Assembly: GCA_016584305.1 (NCBI GenBank)
Contig: JACEEZ010002746.1
Coordinates: forward strand, 25,728 to 89,727
From: Chionoecetes opilio
Lineage: Eukaryota; Arthropoda; Malacostraca; Decapoda; Majidae
Length of the DNA stretch: 64,000 bases
Reading direction: 5' to 3'
Under the pieces are notes generated by a model. That model was not told the DNA's origin. It searched no databases and saw only the letters and a program-made list of their open reading frames with translations. This document shows positions 1-11,559 of this stretch, piece by piece (position 1 is the first letter of the stretch; every line of letters begins with the position of its first letter). A program made the position numbers and the translations under genes.

Positions 1-1098
1 TCATTTTCCTTATACAACTTCATACTGACCACCTTTCATCTACCATATGTGTGCAATAGTCTCATTCATTTCTTCTATCAACCGAGTCGTATGCTTTCTC
101 AATATCTACTATAAATACCAGGTAGGCCTACAGTTCCTCATTTCGCCTATGGCTCCTTTCTATGATTTCCTTTATCACCAAGTTTTCTAAACCTCCTCTA
201 CCTTTCCTGAACCCATTTTGCTCTTCTCTCAGCACCTTATCTTCCTCCAGCCATGACATTAGCTTGTTGTTATCACCCACCCAAAATACCTTGGCCAGTA
301 GCCCTACATTCATCACTGCTATGGGTCTGTAATTTCCTATTTCCTCCTTTGGCTTCCCTCCTCCTTTATGTATAAGTGTCACCCTACTCCTTTTCCAGTC
401 TTGGGGCACCTCACCTTCTCCAACATCTCTCTAAACAGATTAACTAGAGCTAGTTTCAACCCTTCTCCTCCATATTTTATGAATTCCCCTATGATTCCCT
501 CTGTTCCTCCTGATTTGCCTATCTTAATTGCTTGTATAGCTGAAGCTACATCCTGCTCCTCTATTACTGTACTTTCCATTTCTCTTTCTTCACTGTAGAT
601 AACTAAGTTCCCTACTTCCTCTTCCACTTCTTCCTCCTTCCATATGGCTTTCCTCCAGTATTCTTCCACTACAGGTATAATCTCTTCCTCTCTTGTTAAC
701 TCTCTATCCTCCATCTTCAGCCTAATTTCTTGGTGCCCACTGGCCCCACCTAGGTTTCTCGTCAGTCTTCTCCATCCTTCCTTTTCTCTTTCCCTTCTAG
801 GCATATTACGAAGTACCTGTGCCTGTCCTTCCCACTTTCCTATAGCTTCTGCCTAACTAAGGACTGGCCGGGCTCTTTTCTTTGCCTCTTGATATCTATC
901 CAGGCCTCCCTCCATTCTTCCTCATACCTCCCCCTTGAAGTCTTGCTAATTTGGCCAAACTTCTTGTTTCCTGTTCTCTTTTTTTCTATCTCGTATTGCC
1001 TGTCCGACCTCCTTATCCAACAACCTTTGAGCCTCATTTTTCCTATTTTGAATTACTTTGTTCCTATCGCTTTCTTGGCTTCCTGTCGTCCAAGCCAT
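1..1098 (-). mobile_element. Decayed LINE with reverse transcriptase N-terminal part
   Basis: Three minus-strand coding blocks (about 1037-840, 804-379 and 409-128) in different frames together read as the connector and start of a non-LTR reverse transcriptase. Recognisable RT motifs are HKGGGK followed by IGNYRPIAVMN (RT motifs 1-2) and EEQNGFRKGRGGLENL (motif 3). Upstream are charged linker sequences typical of the endonuclease-RT spacer. The frame changes show it is dead. The RT catalytic palm (YADD) would lie beyond the left window edge, so the copy is cut by the window. The clade is not assigned with confidence. Confidence 0.75.
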
Positions 1099-1345
1099 GG
1101 AGGTATTATATTAATAAATATAATATGATATTATTATAGCTCCATGGTCCAAGCACGGTCTTGGTACGAAGACCGTTTTTTGTCTTGATTGGTTTCTGTG
1201 ACAAAAACACAACAAGCTTGGTAGGAGCCGAAATAATAATCAACGCAAAACATTGCAAACAATATCACAAAGTAGTATAACACACATTTCAGCAAGTGTT
1301 ATCACTTTGAGGTGAATACTGAAGGTATATTATGAAGATTAAAAT

Positions 1346-1579
1346 CAGAGCTGGGCGCGACTTTAATTTTTTCAGGTGCGACTTTGACTTTGCGACTTTG
1401 CCGCCGAACCTGGTGCGACTGCGACTCTGCGACTCTATTTTTGGCCCCTCCAGTGCGACTTGCGACTTTGCGAAGTCCGACTTTTTCAAAACGTTTGCGA
1501 CTTTCGACTTTGCGACTTCGAAATTCATAGTGCGGCAAAGTCGCAAAGTCGCAACTCGGTGCCGCAACGCCCAGCTCTG
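1346..1579. mobile_element. hAT-type MITE with 8-bp target duplication
   Basis: A 234-bp non-coding element bounded by perfect 12-bp inverted termini CAGAGCTGGGCG and CGCCCAGCTCTG. It is flanked by ATTAAAAT (1338-1345) and GTTAAAAT (1580-1587), an 8-bp target site duplication with one mismatch. CAG-starting termini plus 8-bp duplications are hallmarks of hAT. The interior is built from many copies of GCGACTTTG, partly inverted near the right end. Confidence 0.8.
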
Positions 1580-1864
1580 GTTAAAATAAACAGTAACAAC
1601 ACCGAGCCGAAAGGGTAGCCACTAGCCAGTTGTCAAAAGCACCGAAAATATAGCCAGGACGGGGCCTGCGTTTCTGTTGCCTAACTATTTACCTTATGTG
1701 TTATGTGTGGTGACGATGAGTGTCAATATACATCCAGTCCAGTCTCTTCAGATATATTATATAAGAGAAACAACATTCCGCATCAGCCGAAAACGTCTGT
1801 TATTTTAATGCCACAAATTCACCTTTTTGTTTTTTGTTGTTTGTTTAGAGGATAATTCCTCATA

Positions 1865-2085
1865 GCCGTAGTGATCTACCGCTGCAGCTTAGTGTTGGCC
1901 GAAGCCACCACCCCGGGAGGGGGGTCACAAACTCCCGACTAACACCCGGTACCCATTCACTGCTGGGTGGACATGGGCTCGGGTTTTAAGAAAGACCACC
2001 GATCTATCTTCGCTCTGCCCGGGGATCGAACCCGGGACTTCTCGGTTGTGAGCCGAGCGTGCTAACCACTACACTACGGAGTACC
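1865..2085 (-). mobile_element. tRNA-derived SINE
   Basis: Read on the minus strand from about 2085, the sequence starts with a tRNA-like head: TAGTGTAGTGGTTAGCACGC (A box and D arm), an anticodon-like loop CTCACAA, then GGGTTCGATCCCCGGGC (B box). This resembles a valine tRNA with CAC, but the sequence continues into a non-tRNA body ending near 1865. The same body recurs on the plus strand at 33778-33930. It is therefore a SINE rather than a tRNA gene. Confidence 0.8.
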
Positions 2086-2289
2086 TCTCTTGATATAATG
2101 TGGTGATCATGAGTGTCATTATTCTGACTGCCCTGCCTGATATGGTGTGTGTGCGACTGCAGGCATGCACATTTCGCTATTATTCACCGTTTGCACAAGG
2201 AACTACCTGTGATTATTTTTTTCTGGTGAGTTTGATTGGTTTGAATTAATCTGCCTAAACCGTTCCTGAGGCATCCACTTTTTTTGGGG

Positions 2290-2405
2290 AGGGGAGTGAA
2301 GGGTTGAGGTTAGGTTAGGTATAAATCTTATGTTAGGTAAAAGGTTAGGTATGATTAGTAAAGGCTAGTCCTAGGTTAAGGTAAGGGTTAGGTTAGGTAA
2401 TGGTT
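2290..2405 (+). repeat. Interspersed TTAGGT-like repeats
   Basis: Multiple irregular GGTTAGGTTAGG / GTTAGGTA blocks. TTAGG is the ancestral arthropod telomere unit, but interstitial degenerate runs like this are common in arthropod genomes and do not imply a telomere. Confidence 0.6.
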
Positions 2406-3421
2406 CGGTTTATGATGAATTTTGTTTTCCAAATAAATTATTTTGACGCAAATCACTTAAAAAAATATATTTTGCGACTAAACGGTTAGAAGATTGATTC
2501 ACAACTCATCAAAAAAACATAGTTTCGTCCACCAAAGTGAATTCCGTTGTCGAAACTGGAATTTAGCAAAATTTTGTTTTGGATAATGGGGAATTAGGTA
2601 ATATTTTTTGGGTATATGCAGAGTAGGACCACTTGCACGATACGCAATGTAAAGATATATTCGAATATTTTATTAAAAATTATAAGTCTGGAGTATTAAA
2701 GATAACTGTATGACTCCAAAAAGCTCTATCACTTATAAGCTAATAACCCAAAGGAATTAAAGCTAATCCTGGACTCCAACAACATTAACTAACCAATTTA
2801 TTTGGCCTTATCCTAATAACCAGAGAGTAGGTTTTTTCAAAACTATTTATTTTTCTGGTACAAATGGACGAAGACTGCGCGGTCATTTTTCTGAAAAAAG
2901 AAACCACTGACTGAAGTTTCTCCTTGCCTAAAATTAGTGTTTTTTTTTCAGATGGAGGTATTTTTATTTTCCGGAAACCAATACATTTTTTCTTTTCTTT
3001 TTCATCACCATCCTAAGGTCCCGCCTTATTCCACATTGATAACAATGTACGTCCAAGCAGAAAAAACACTAAAACTTTGTCCAGGAAATAATAGTCAGTG
3101 TCTCAGAAACCCGAGAAGTGAAGAGAATTATACGAAAACCAAGTGCTCCCCCCCCGCCCCGCAGTCGCCAGCCCACCCCGCCATGTGCCGAGTAGTCCGC
3201 TTTGTCTCGCCTGCTGCCTGCTGGAAGCATTATTACCCAACCAAACCTAACCTAATCTCATAGCTGGTGGGGGGTTCCACCCCCTTCGACCCCCGGCGAA
3301 GATTATGAACAAACCGAACCTTAACCTCACCTCATATAGGGCTGGGGGGGCTCTGAAAAGGGAGTGTGTGTCCTGTAGTGTATGCGTTTAACCAAGTTTA
3401 TTATTTCTACAATATTATATA
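2406..3421. other. No gene recognised
   Basis: AT-rich sequence followed by a C-rich stretch (3145-3300). The open frame at 2937-3263 has no family resemblance and is not called. CCTAACCTAAT-type repeats occur at 3240-3260. Confidence 0.5.
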
Positions 3422-4336
3422 CTAGCCGCAAAGCTGCACTCCGGGCGGCCTTTTTGGCTAGCTCCTGCGGAGGGCTATTGGTGGGCCTTCGGCCACCAGA
3501 CTCATCCAGATAGCCCCGTCTAGCTTTCCTGAAATCATGGATGTAGAAGTGTATGTATTAAACGCCAACCCATTCCACATCACCCCACCCATTCACTCAC
3601 CCATTACCCATCACCCCCCACCCATTCCACTTCCCCATTAGGGCTATTGGTGGGCCTTCGCCCACCAACACAGACGCTCCGATAGCCCCTTCTTAACTTT
3701 CCTGAATCTGGATATAGAAATGTATGTATTTTCCTCCACCCATTCACGTCACGCATTACCCATCCCCCCCCCACCCATTCACTCACCCATTACCCATCAC
3801 CACACACCCATTCACGTCACCCATTACCCATCACCCCCACCCTATTCCCACCCATCCCCCCCCCCCCCACCCATTCACTTACCATCACCCCACACCCATT
3901 ACCCATCACCGCCACCCATTCACTCACCCATTACCATCACCACACACCCATTCACTCACCCATTACCCATCACCCCACCATTCACTCACCATCACCCAGC
4001 ACCCCCCACTCATTCACTCACCATCACCCCACACCCCTTACCATCACCCCACCCCATTCACTCACCCATTACCCATCACCCTAACCATCAAGTTTCCTCA
4101 TTCTCGCAACCCCATATTTTTTTCAACATTCTCGCTAATAGGCTGCTAAACAAAAAGAAGAAAAAGTGATCGGATCATCTCTAAGTTGGCTTAAAACCTT
4201 CCCTTGGTCGAGCTGGTTCCAAAACTGTGACATTATGATTGGATTCCCCCACGGGGGCGGCTCCTATCCGGACATGACAGAACAGACAACACACACACCA
4301 CACCTACACACACACTTTCCTATAGTATTATAGTGA
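3422..4336 (-). mobile_element. Non-autonomous Helitron with internal minisatellite
   Basis: On the minus strand the element ends in a GC hairpin (relics of CCGCCC..GGGCGG), a short spacer and terminal CTAG at 3425-3422, the Helitron 3' signature. The 5' side (about 4336) is a TC..CTATAATACTATAGG start followed by a GTGTGTGT run. The interior is a C-rich minisatellite of units like CCCATTCACTCACCCATTAC (3770-4080). Related copies lie at 14086, 21036, 46403 and 63249. It carries no Rep/helicase gene. Part of the 3' end is duplicated internally at about 3640-3720. Confidence 0.8.
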
Positions 4337-4839
4337 AGTTTTGAAGGTTATGGCGACGTTGAATTCTAATGTCAATATACTGAGCAAAAAATAATAAGAA
4401 AACGTATGTGGTAACGGCGGTAGCGACCGCGCAGTTCTCGTCATTAATAACCTTGATTTTCCCAGAGTATTGGAAAGTGTAGTCATACACATAACAACCG
4501 CGGCTTCTCATCAGTTATAACACCAGATCTCTTCATCTATCTGTTATAATTCCGTTATTTCTTCTTCTACAACCATTTGTCATTACTACTTTGTCACATT
4601 ATGTTGTTTTCCTGTCAAGTGAGCCTTTCTTAACCTCAGCCACTCGTCATATTCTGATCCAATGTCTTTTCTTTTTCTCTTGTTTTCCACGGATAATTTT
4701 CTACAAGACAGCCTGAAAGGTGTCTTCACACGCTTGGCGTGGTATTCCTGATGTCAATGGCTGATAGGTATGGTTTTCACCGTATGCGTACGGCATCCAA
4801 CAAAGCCACGCGGTGCCGAAACTCCCTTCCAGTTTTTCT

Positions 4840-5880
4840 AATGCTTGTTCCCTAGTCCCGTCTTCGACCAAGACGCACTCAACAACAGCAATCTGGGTTG
4901 GTCTTCGTAATCCAAAGACGGTTTGTTGCTTGGACACAAAAACACGGCGTCAGTAGTGAGGCAAGGGTGCGTCCCTTGCCCCATCACTTTCAACACTTGT
5001 ATGGATGTAGAGCAAGTGATTGTGTCGCATCCCTCGGAACACAAAGTACTGATCTTGTTTTTGCGATGATGCAGTCAGTAATCTTGCTGAGTAGCTGGAG
5101 GTCCTGGTCATGGCTTTCGATGGCGCTGCACGGGAGGCAAGCCTTTGGGAATTGAAGGTCTCCTGCTTAAGACAAGGTCCAGGTGTTTGGAGGCTTTCCT
5201 AGATGAAACAGCATAGTCTGTTCATCGCGGTTCGGGTGAGGACATTGAGATCTTGGAAAGTTTTACATACATTGTTATGCGCAGTCCATATGACGCCGGG
5301 TCACGTCCAATGAAGTCTTACGGTGGATTGGCATGGGCCCAAGGTGTTATGAACTCGCTCAGCAGGATATTTGGCGTTGTCGGTAATCTGTGCAGGAGGA
5401 CAAAGATTCCCGATCTTCAAGTCGCTTGTGATTCCCTGTCCTACTCTATGGCTGTGGATACATGGACACTACATGCGAATTAAAGAGACGTATCGATCTT
5501 TTGGTAATAAGTGTCTTCGCAGAATCATGGGATATCACTGGGATGATTAAGTGTTCAATCAGTGATTGCACCGTGAAACTGAATCGAGGCCTATAACCTG
5601 CATAGTCCGTCACGCCAAACTTCGCTATATGGGCATGTGGTACGCTACCCTGAAACTGATCTTCCCTCGAGTTGTATCTGTAAGAGATAATGCCAGCGTG
5701 GAGGAGGCCAAGGGGCGCCCCAAGGCTCGTGTTGTGGCAATGATGTTTCTTGTCGAGAGTTCTGCTTGTATGGTAAAGAGCCTGCATGGGGACTCGCGCG
5801 TGGTGACCCCGGGAGTGACCTCGGAGGGTGGTGAGGCGACGCAGCCCCCCGGCGTATGCCCCCAATGATTTGATATATAC
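4840..5880 (+). mobile_element. Decayed RTE-like LINE (reverse transcriptase, 3' half)
   Basis: A degraded plus-strand copy of the same LINE that is nearly intact at 49514-50775. Shared landmarks in order are CAACAACAGCAATCTGGG (the QQSGF motif), GTGAGGCAAGGGTGCG (VRQGC), the lost FADD palm motif near 5055, ATCGGGAATCT-region homology, and the 3' end GGCGTATGCCCCCAATGATT. Frameshifts and stops throughout make it a pseudogene. Confidence 0.75.
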
Positions 5881-6261
5881 ATGGAGGTCCCGAAGATACG
5901 AAAAAAAAAAAAAAAGCAGTTAGGTTCCACTGGCATACTCGTAAAGCGAAATCTCGTATAACGAAAACACATAACTAATTGGTAACATATAGTTTGGTTT
6001 CCAGGACCCCCATCAATTAAAAAAAAAAAAAAAAAAAAAAAGACATGTTTTTCAAGCTAAAATAAACTAGAAGCAAACCAACAAACACACAGCGTCTATC
6101 ATTACCCACACGTAACTACCTATTCTGTAGGAAAAAGCATTCTGAAAGAGAAAATAGCACACAAAATACATAACCACATTAATTACACAAAAAACAAACA
6201 TGCATAACAAGCCAAAAAGACGTCGTAATGTTATGGACGCCAGGTGATACAGAGAAGGTAG

Positions 6262-6500
6262 TGTAGCGTTCCAAGGTTGGGGCCCCAACACCTGCTTAAT
6301 TACCCCTAAAGGTCAGGCCGCGCCATATGCTTGATTACCCTTCAGTCACGCCTTGCTAGGGGTGACCTGACTGCGGTCCCAAGGTTTTTGGCCGCAACAC
6401 CTGCTAATTACCCTCAATGTCAAGCCGCACCATATGCTTAAAAACCCTTCAGGTCACGCTTCTAGGGTTGACCTCACATGGGGTCAACCAAATCCCCCTT
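6262..6500. repeat. Two-unit tandem duplication of ~115 bp
   Basis: The segment beginning CCAAGGTTGGGGCC (about 6270) is repeated from about 6380 as CCAAGGTTTTTGGCC. Both are followed by CAACACCTGCT, TTAC, CCGC(G/A)CCATATGCTT and CTAGGG(G/T)TGACCT in the same order. The copies are clearly diverged. No function is evident. Confidence 0.65.
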
Positions 6501-6689
6501 TGTCCCAGACAGGGATTGGTAGGGCGTGCATTTCTAACTTGATAATTTTAACTCACCCCAGTTGTTGAATGTTGGTTGTATCATTGGATTTTCGATCTCG
6601 TATATTGAAAATAGACCCTAATTTACACCTCTCGTATCATCGGTTCGAGGGGGGGGTCCGAATGCTCGTACTCACGGGGACCTCCCTAT

Positions 6690-6770
6690 ATATATATTAT
6701 GTATATGTCATATTCTATATATATATATATATATATATTTATATGTATATATATATATATAATATATATG

Positions 6771-6802
<32 letters not shown>

Positions 6803-6825
6803 ATATATATATATGTATATATCTG

Positions 6826-6923
<98 letters not shown>

Positions 6924-6952
6924 CTATTATATATATATGTATATATATACCA
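6690..6952. repeat. (TA)n microsatellite
   Basis: About 260 bp of nearly pure TA with occasional TG interruptions. Open frames rich in Tyr and Ile here are compositional artefacts. Confidence 0.95.
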
Positions 6953-6999
6953 CGCCACCACCGATGTTTAACCTCCACAAAATCCTATATCTCCTCTTC

Positions 7000-7789
7000 C
7001 CCTTGATAACTCTTCTTCTTCCGGAGATTCCATCTCATCTAATGCCAAGAATGGTCCCCTTTTTGGAAAGCCTCTACCATCAAGTGAGTCCCCTACCAAG
7101 TTTGTTCTGTGGAGACCAGATATGGTCGATCTAAACGGATACACTCTCTAGTCCTGTCTCAGCTCCATCCTTTGTCTGTGACCCCTGATGAGTTTCGTCG
7201 ACTGAAGGAATCCTGTCCTTCACTGCAGTGTATCAAAACTACTACTCGTGAAGTGAGAGGCACGGGATGGTACCACCTACAAATTTATAAATGAAGACGG
7301 CCTCCTGTACCGGAGTATGTCTCTCCTCGGATCGCCCACAGAAAGTGAATAATTTATCCTTGGTGGTTGTCCCCAGTGAGTACCGTCCCGTCATCTTACG
7401 TGTGGCTCACGAAAGTCTTTTGGTTGGTCATTTATCCCACCGTAAGACCCATATGAAGATCTCTCAAGACTTATATTGGCCAGAGATGTGCGCGGACATC
7501 AGGGATTACTCTCGTTCCTGCGACAAGTGTCAGCGCATGTCAGCTAATGGACGGTTTAGTCCAGTACCCCTACAGCCGTTACCTGTCGTACCTGAGCCCT
7601 TCTCCCGAGTCGCCATTGACTTTTCTAGGTCCATTGTTTCTATCATCCTCAGATAAACATCGTTATATTTTGACCCTCATAGATTTTTCCACTGTTTTTT
7701 CCGAGGCCATGCCTCTAAGCGATATTGACACCATTTCCATATCAAAAGCTCTGTTAACCATCTTCGATATAGACAAATTTGAGTCATAA
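7000..7789 (+). mobile_element. Gypsy-type LTR retrotransposon integrase remnant
   Basis: The frame at 7291-7656 contains an integrase zinc-binding HHCC signature: HESLLVGHLSHRKTH, then LYWPEMCADI and CDKCQR. The integrase core then begins (PEPFSRVAIDF) but shifts frame, continuing at 7640-7789 with DKHRYILTLIDFSTVFSEA. The upstream frame 7109-7294 (VTPDEFRRLKESCPSLQ) resembles the usual linker between RNase H and integrase. Reverse transcriptase, protease, gag and LTRs are not visible, so this is a broken internal fragment. Confidence 0.8.
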
Positions 7790-8690
7790 AGGAGATCATA
7801 ACTGATAGGTTTCAAATGTAGTGCAATTTATGTGAAGAAATTCAAGTAATACGTCTTTGTTCCCGATAGAATATTTCTTATCAAAATCTTCAGCGTTCTG
7901 TTATATTTGGTAGGTGGATGCGCCGACGATTCTCGTCGGGTTGTCGATGAGAAGTCTTGAAATAATTGTATCCTTGGAAAACATAACATTTAACAAAATA
8001 TCAAGTACGTTAGGATTGTTGGCCATATAATTTAGTTAGCCACGGGCTTTCTTAAGCCCCTGGAACTGAGCAAACCCTGTCCATATTCCGGTAGTCAGTG
8101 AGATAGAAAAACTGTTACTTAGTACGGTGGTATCCTAATTTTATGTGGCCCTTAAAATTTAATATCATGATTCGATACTGAAGAAACCTTCTACTTCATG
8201 ATTAAAGTCATGCTGCTCCAAATCATATGGGTCTAATAAATACGTTGGTTCTAAAGTGAGCAGAATATTGTAGTAGTTCAATAAGTCCTGCAAGCTGAAG
8301 ATAATTAATTATACCCTTTGAACGGCTAATGTAGTACAGTGGCGAAGCTGTGCAAGTTACCAAAATTCTTCTAACCTTACATTGAAAACAAAAAATATAT
8401 CTCCAACCATATAGTTCCTTTAGTTGATATAATTGTATAAACAGATTGTCTCCACCTCTTGATATATATATGTTTTGATGTTATCAAAACGACTTTTTTT
8501 GTTACAATAAAAAAACTTTGTTTTTCTTTACCTCCTTTGCATAATCTTCATCTAGATTCTTCGAGAGTGGACTCATCCTGTTTGCTTCGCGGTTTTTGGT
8601 TTGTATATTATCTAGAATATTTCAACGCGCCATTTCATCCAGCATCTATCATTCAGTGGTGTTACGCAATGTAAGAGTAGATACAAAACA
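7790..8690. other. No gene recognised (5' flank of copy A)
   Basis: AT-rich sequence without recognisable coding, RNA or repeat signal. It precedes the signal-peptide exon at 8862 and may contain its promoter, but no clear TATA or initiator can be assigned. Confidence 0.4.
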
Positions 8691-8861
8691 AGTGTTATGA
8701 AAGGTTCCATATATCTGACCCTACAGTGCCGACACATGTCAAGGCCTATTGTTTGTAGTGAGTTCATCGACCTGCACATATGTTGCCCACCGACGGACCT
8801 CTCAGATAAAAACTGTCAAACGGACCAAAGGGACAACGATTCAGACTCTTGTTCCTCCGCC

Positions 8862-8918
8862 ATGAGGGTGTCCGCTCTCGTTCCCGTGGGCTGCTTCTGG
8901 CTGGCCTTTATAGTGCAG
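8862..8918 (+). CDS. Copy A exon 1, signal peptide
   Basis: A 57-nt exon encoding MRVSALVPVGCFWLAFIVQ, a short positively charged start followed by a hydrophobic core, typical of a secretory signal. It ends in phase 0 at CAG/GTGATT. Copy B exon 1 has the same donor and the shared pattern MR..L....GC...F. The sequence just upstream (GTTCCTCCGCCATGAGG) aligns with that of copy B (GTTCCAGTCGCCATGAGG), which fixes the start codon. Confidence 0.7.
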
Positions 8919-8979
8919 GTGATTTCCTTTCCCTTCTTTTACCTTTCATTTTACCTAAGAGTTACTATTGATGGTTCTA

Positions 8980-9965
8980 CGTCTGAATGGGGCAGGTAAC
9001 AAGTGCGGTTTCACAAACGTTTGTTTTAGGACTATTAATATTTTTGATTTACATCATCGACTTAGATAGTGGGATTAACGGTAATATCAGCAAGTTTGCT
9101 GATGATACTAGGATGGGTAAGATTATTAGATCACAGTCTGATGTAAATGGTTTGCAGGGACACTTAGATAAATTAAACGAGTGGGTAGTCAGGTGGCGGA
9201 TGGATTTAATATTAAACAATGTAGCGTACTTATGTTGGTAGAGAAAATCCTTGTAATCCTAGGACAATATACGTCAGTATATTCATATCATTGAAGAGAT
9301 CGGAAGACAAGAAGGATTGGTGTAACGGGTAAGCTCAGACCTCCGTCCTAGGAAACAATGTATTGAGGCTAGAATCGAGCGAATAGGGTATTTGGATTCA
9401 TTGCCCAGGATGTGTTAAAAGAAAACTGCTGGAGGTTACTCTAAAAAGCTTTATTTGGCTCTAGTCCAGACCTCACCTAAACTATGCGGTCAGGTTTGGT
9501 CCCCGTATTACTGGAGGATATAGCCTTGTTAGAATCAGTCCAGAGAAGGATGACTAAATGATACATGTGGACTGCGTAACTTTAGTTATGAGACATATCT
9601 GATAGAAGTTTTTAAGTGGTTAATCTTTATGGGATACAATAAAGAAGATGTAGGAAGAAAAAGTTCATACGGCTAGTACGGCAGGGTAGAAGCAAGAATA
9701 ACGGATTTATATTGGACAAAATGTAGGTTGAAAAAAGAAATAGGGAGTAAACGGTTTCCAACAAATAGGTGTTAAATGATTGAAATGGTCCTCGGTTATC
9801 AGGTAGTCTATGTGGTGAGTTAGTGAGATTCATATAGAGTTTTAAAAGGAGACTAGACAGGTTCCATGGATTGATGAAGGTGGATGTAGATAGAGTTAAG
9901 TAACAAGAAAATACCACGTGTAGGTTTCACGGCCGTGTAGCGTCCTTATTTTCTTATGTTTTTCT
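8980..9965 (+). mobile_element. Decayed CR1/L2-like LINE, 3' part
   Basis: A plus-strand remnant in intron 1 of copy A. It begins in the RT palm (LGLLIFLIYIIDLDSGING, then KFADDTRMGKI), continues with SQSDVNGLQGHLDKLNEWV, and then loses frame. The homologous better copy is on the minus strand at 49513-48627. Its 3' end is the shared CTTATTTTCTTATGTT tail at about 9945-9965. Confidence 0.8.
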
Positions 9966-11559
9966 TATGTTTCTTTGTGGTATTTGTAATGTGGTATGTG
10001 GTATTTTGATGGTTACAAAAAATAATAGTTTTCAATATGTCGTATGTTTGTTTTTGGTTTTTTTTGTTTTTTACTGTAGTCCAAGTGACAACTTAGTCCA
10101 CTTGAAAAAAATAGGAATAGATAGCCATATCCTTACAATTTAGGAGAATCTTCCAGAAAATATTTTTCTGATCAAAGCACAATAAGAAAAAAATCAAAGG
10201 TTTCATTTGTTTCTGCAAAAACTACATTGGTCGTTCTTTCTGAATGGGCAGGATCATGTAGGGGCTCGAAATTTATCATGAAATCATTGTATTACAAGAA
10301 GTTTCACATCACTACATGGAGGGGACCGGGGCAGGCTAAGCAGAGCTGCTGTCAGCGGTGAATCTAACAAGTTGGAAGGGGAAAACACCCATCGGTGATA
10401 TCAAATTTCACTCTCCTGTAATTTTTGTTTCCACTATTTCTTTGTTTAAGGCGTCAGTATCAATTTGGACTGTTTTTTTGTTTTTATGGTATGTCAGTTT
10501 TACAATAATAATTATTATTTCAAATTTTGTAACATTATTGCTATCATCACATCATCATCATCCATCATAATATGTATTTTCCTTCCTTTATCTTTCGTTT
10601 AGATAGAGAAACATCATTTTGTGCTTATGATTATTAACACATTTTCTTTCAGACAGAGTTTTCCTACCATCACATTGAGATTAGAAAGCTTTCCAGACCA
10701 CGTCCAGCGTGCATAATTAATTTAACTGCTTTACCATCGGCGCCTTATATAAATCATACCTTTCTTTAATGTTTCCCCTCTTTTGATGCTATATTTCACC
10801 CAGTACAGATACCTCGCACATGGTTTTGCCTTCGAACCATTTCTTGAGAAAATGGACATAATTCGAAAAGTGCAATATAAGGTGTTTTTTAACATGTAAA
10901 TTTTCATATTCACGAATAGAGACATACGGAAACTTGCTTATTCATGATTTCGAACACCCAAATGGATATTTATCTTTTACCAACAAAAGTTTTCAGATTA
11001 CTGTAATCTATTTCCTTGGAGGACAACATACGCATTTGTTTTCCTATTACATATATGCTCAACCTATTCGTTTCATATACAAGAGCCTGAGATGGAAATC
11101 AATTCCTCATGTCCTCACTTAATCAAACTAAGATGAAGGTTTTTTTCTAACGCCATAAAATTATCACCTAACTACAGAGAGCGTAAGATAAATGGTATCC
11201 AATATAAATGTATGTTCAGCATATCAGTGACACTGTACACCGTGACGGTAAAATAATGTTTGCCCTCCCCTCACACGTGTCTTCTTTTGCTATCTTTCAT
11301 TCTCTCATAATGTTAGGCATGTCCCTTAATGTTATTTCATAATACCTTCGACAGCTAAGTACGAATACAACTGACATCGCAACAGCTATTTTGAATATGG
11401 AGCTAAAATTAACTTTCGCAAATACATTGTCAATGAGATCGTATTGACGGTTGAGTGATTTTTCACAAACTGATAAAGTCGATGAACATTTATTTTCAAG
11501 CGCATAAAATGTATTTTGTTGACGAATAACGCATTAAATGTCGAAACACTTTTCTTTAG
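9966..11559. other. Intron 1 remainder of copy A, no feature seen
   Basis: AT-rich intronic sequence ending in the acceptor TTTCTTTAG at 11551-11559. No coding or repeat family was recognised. Confidence 0.45.

Noticed and set aside
2013..2085. tRNA-Val(CAC)-like gene
   Set aside because: Promoter boxes and anticodon loop are present, but the sequence continues into a body shared with other dispersed copies and lacks a clean acceptor stem. It is a SINE head.
2290..2405. Telomere or subtelomere
   Set aside because: The TTAGGT blocks are short, irregular and internal, and the gene order continues on both sides.
3720..4169. Pro/His/Thr-rich open frames in the C-rich minisatellite
   Set aside because: They lie inside Helitron minisatellites (also 14239-14670, 21193-21525, 46586-47045, 63680-63979) and have no conserved codon bias between copies.
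6569..7006. Tyr/Ile-rich open frames in TA repeats
   Set aside because: Simple-sequence artefacts. The same holds for frames in (CA)n, (TG)n, (GA)n and (CT)n tracts at 13235-13692, 25434-25835, 26242-27111, 33414-34227, 36184-36390 and 53525-53806.
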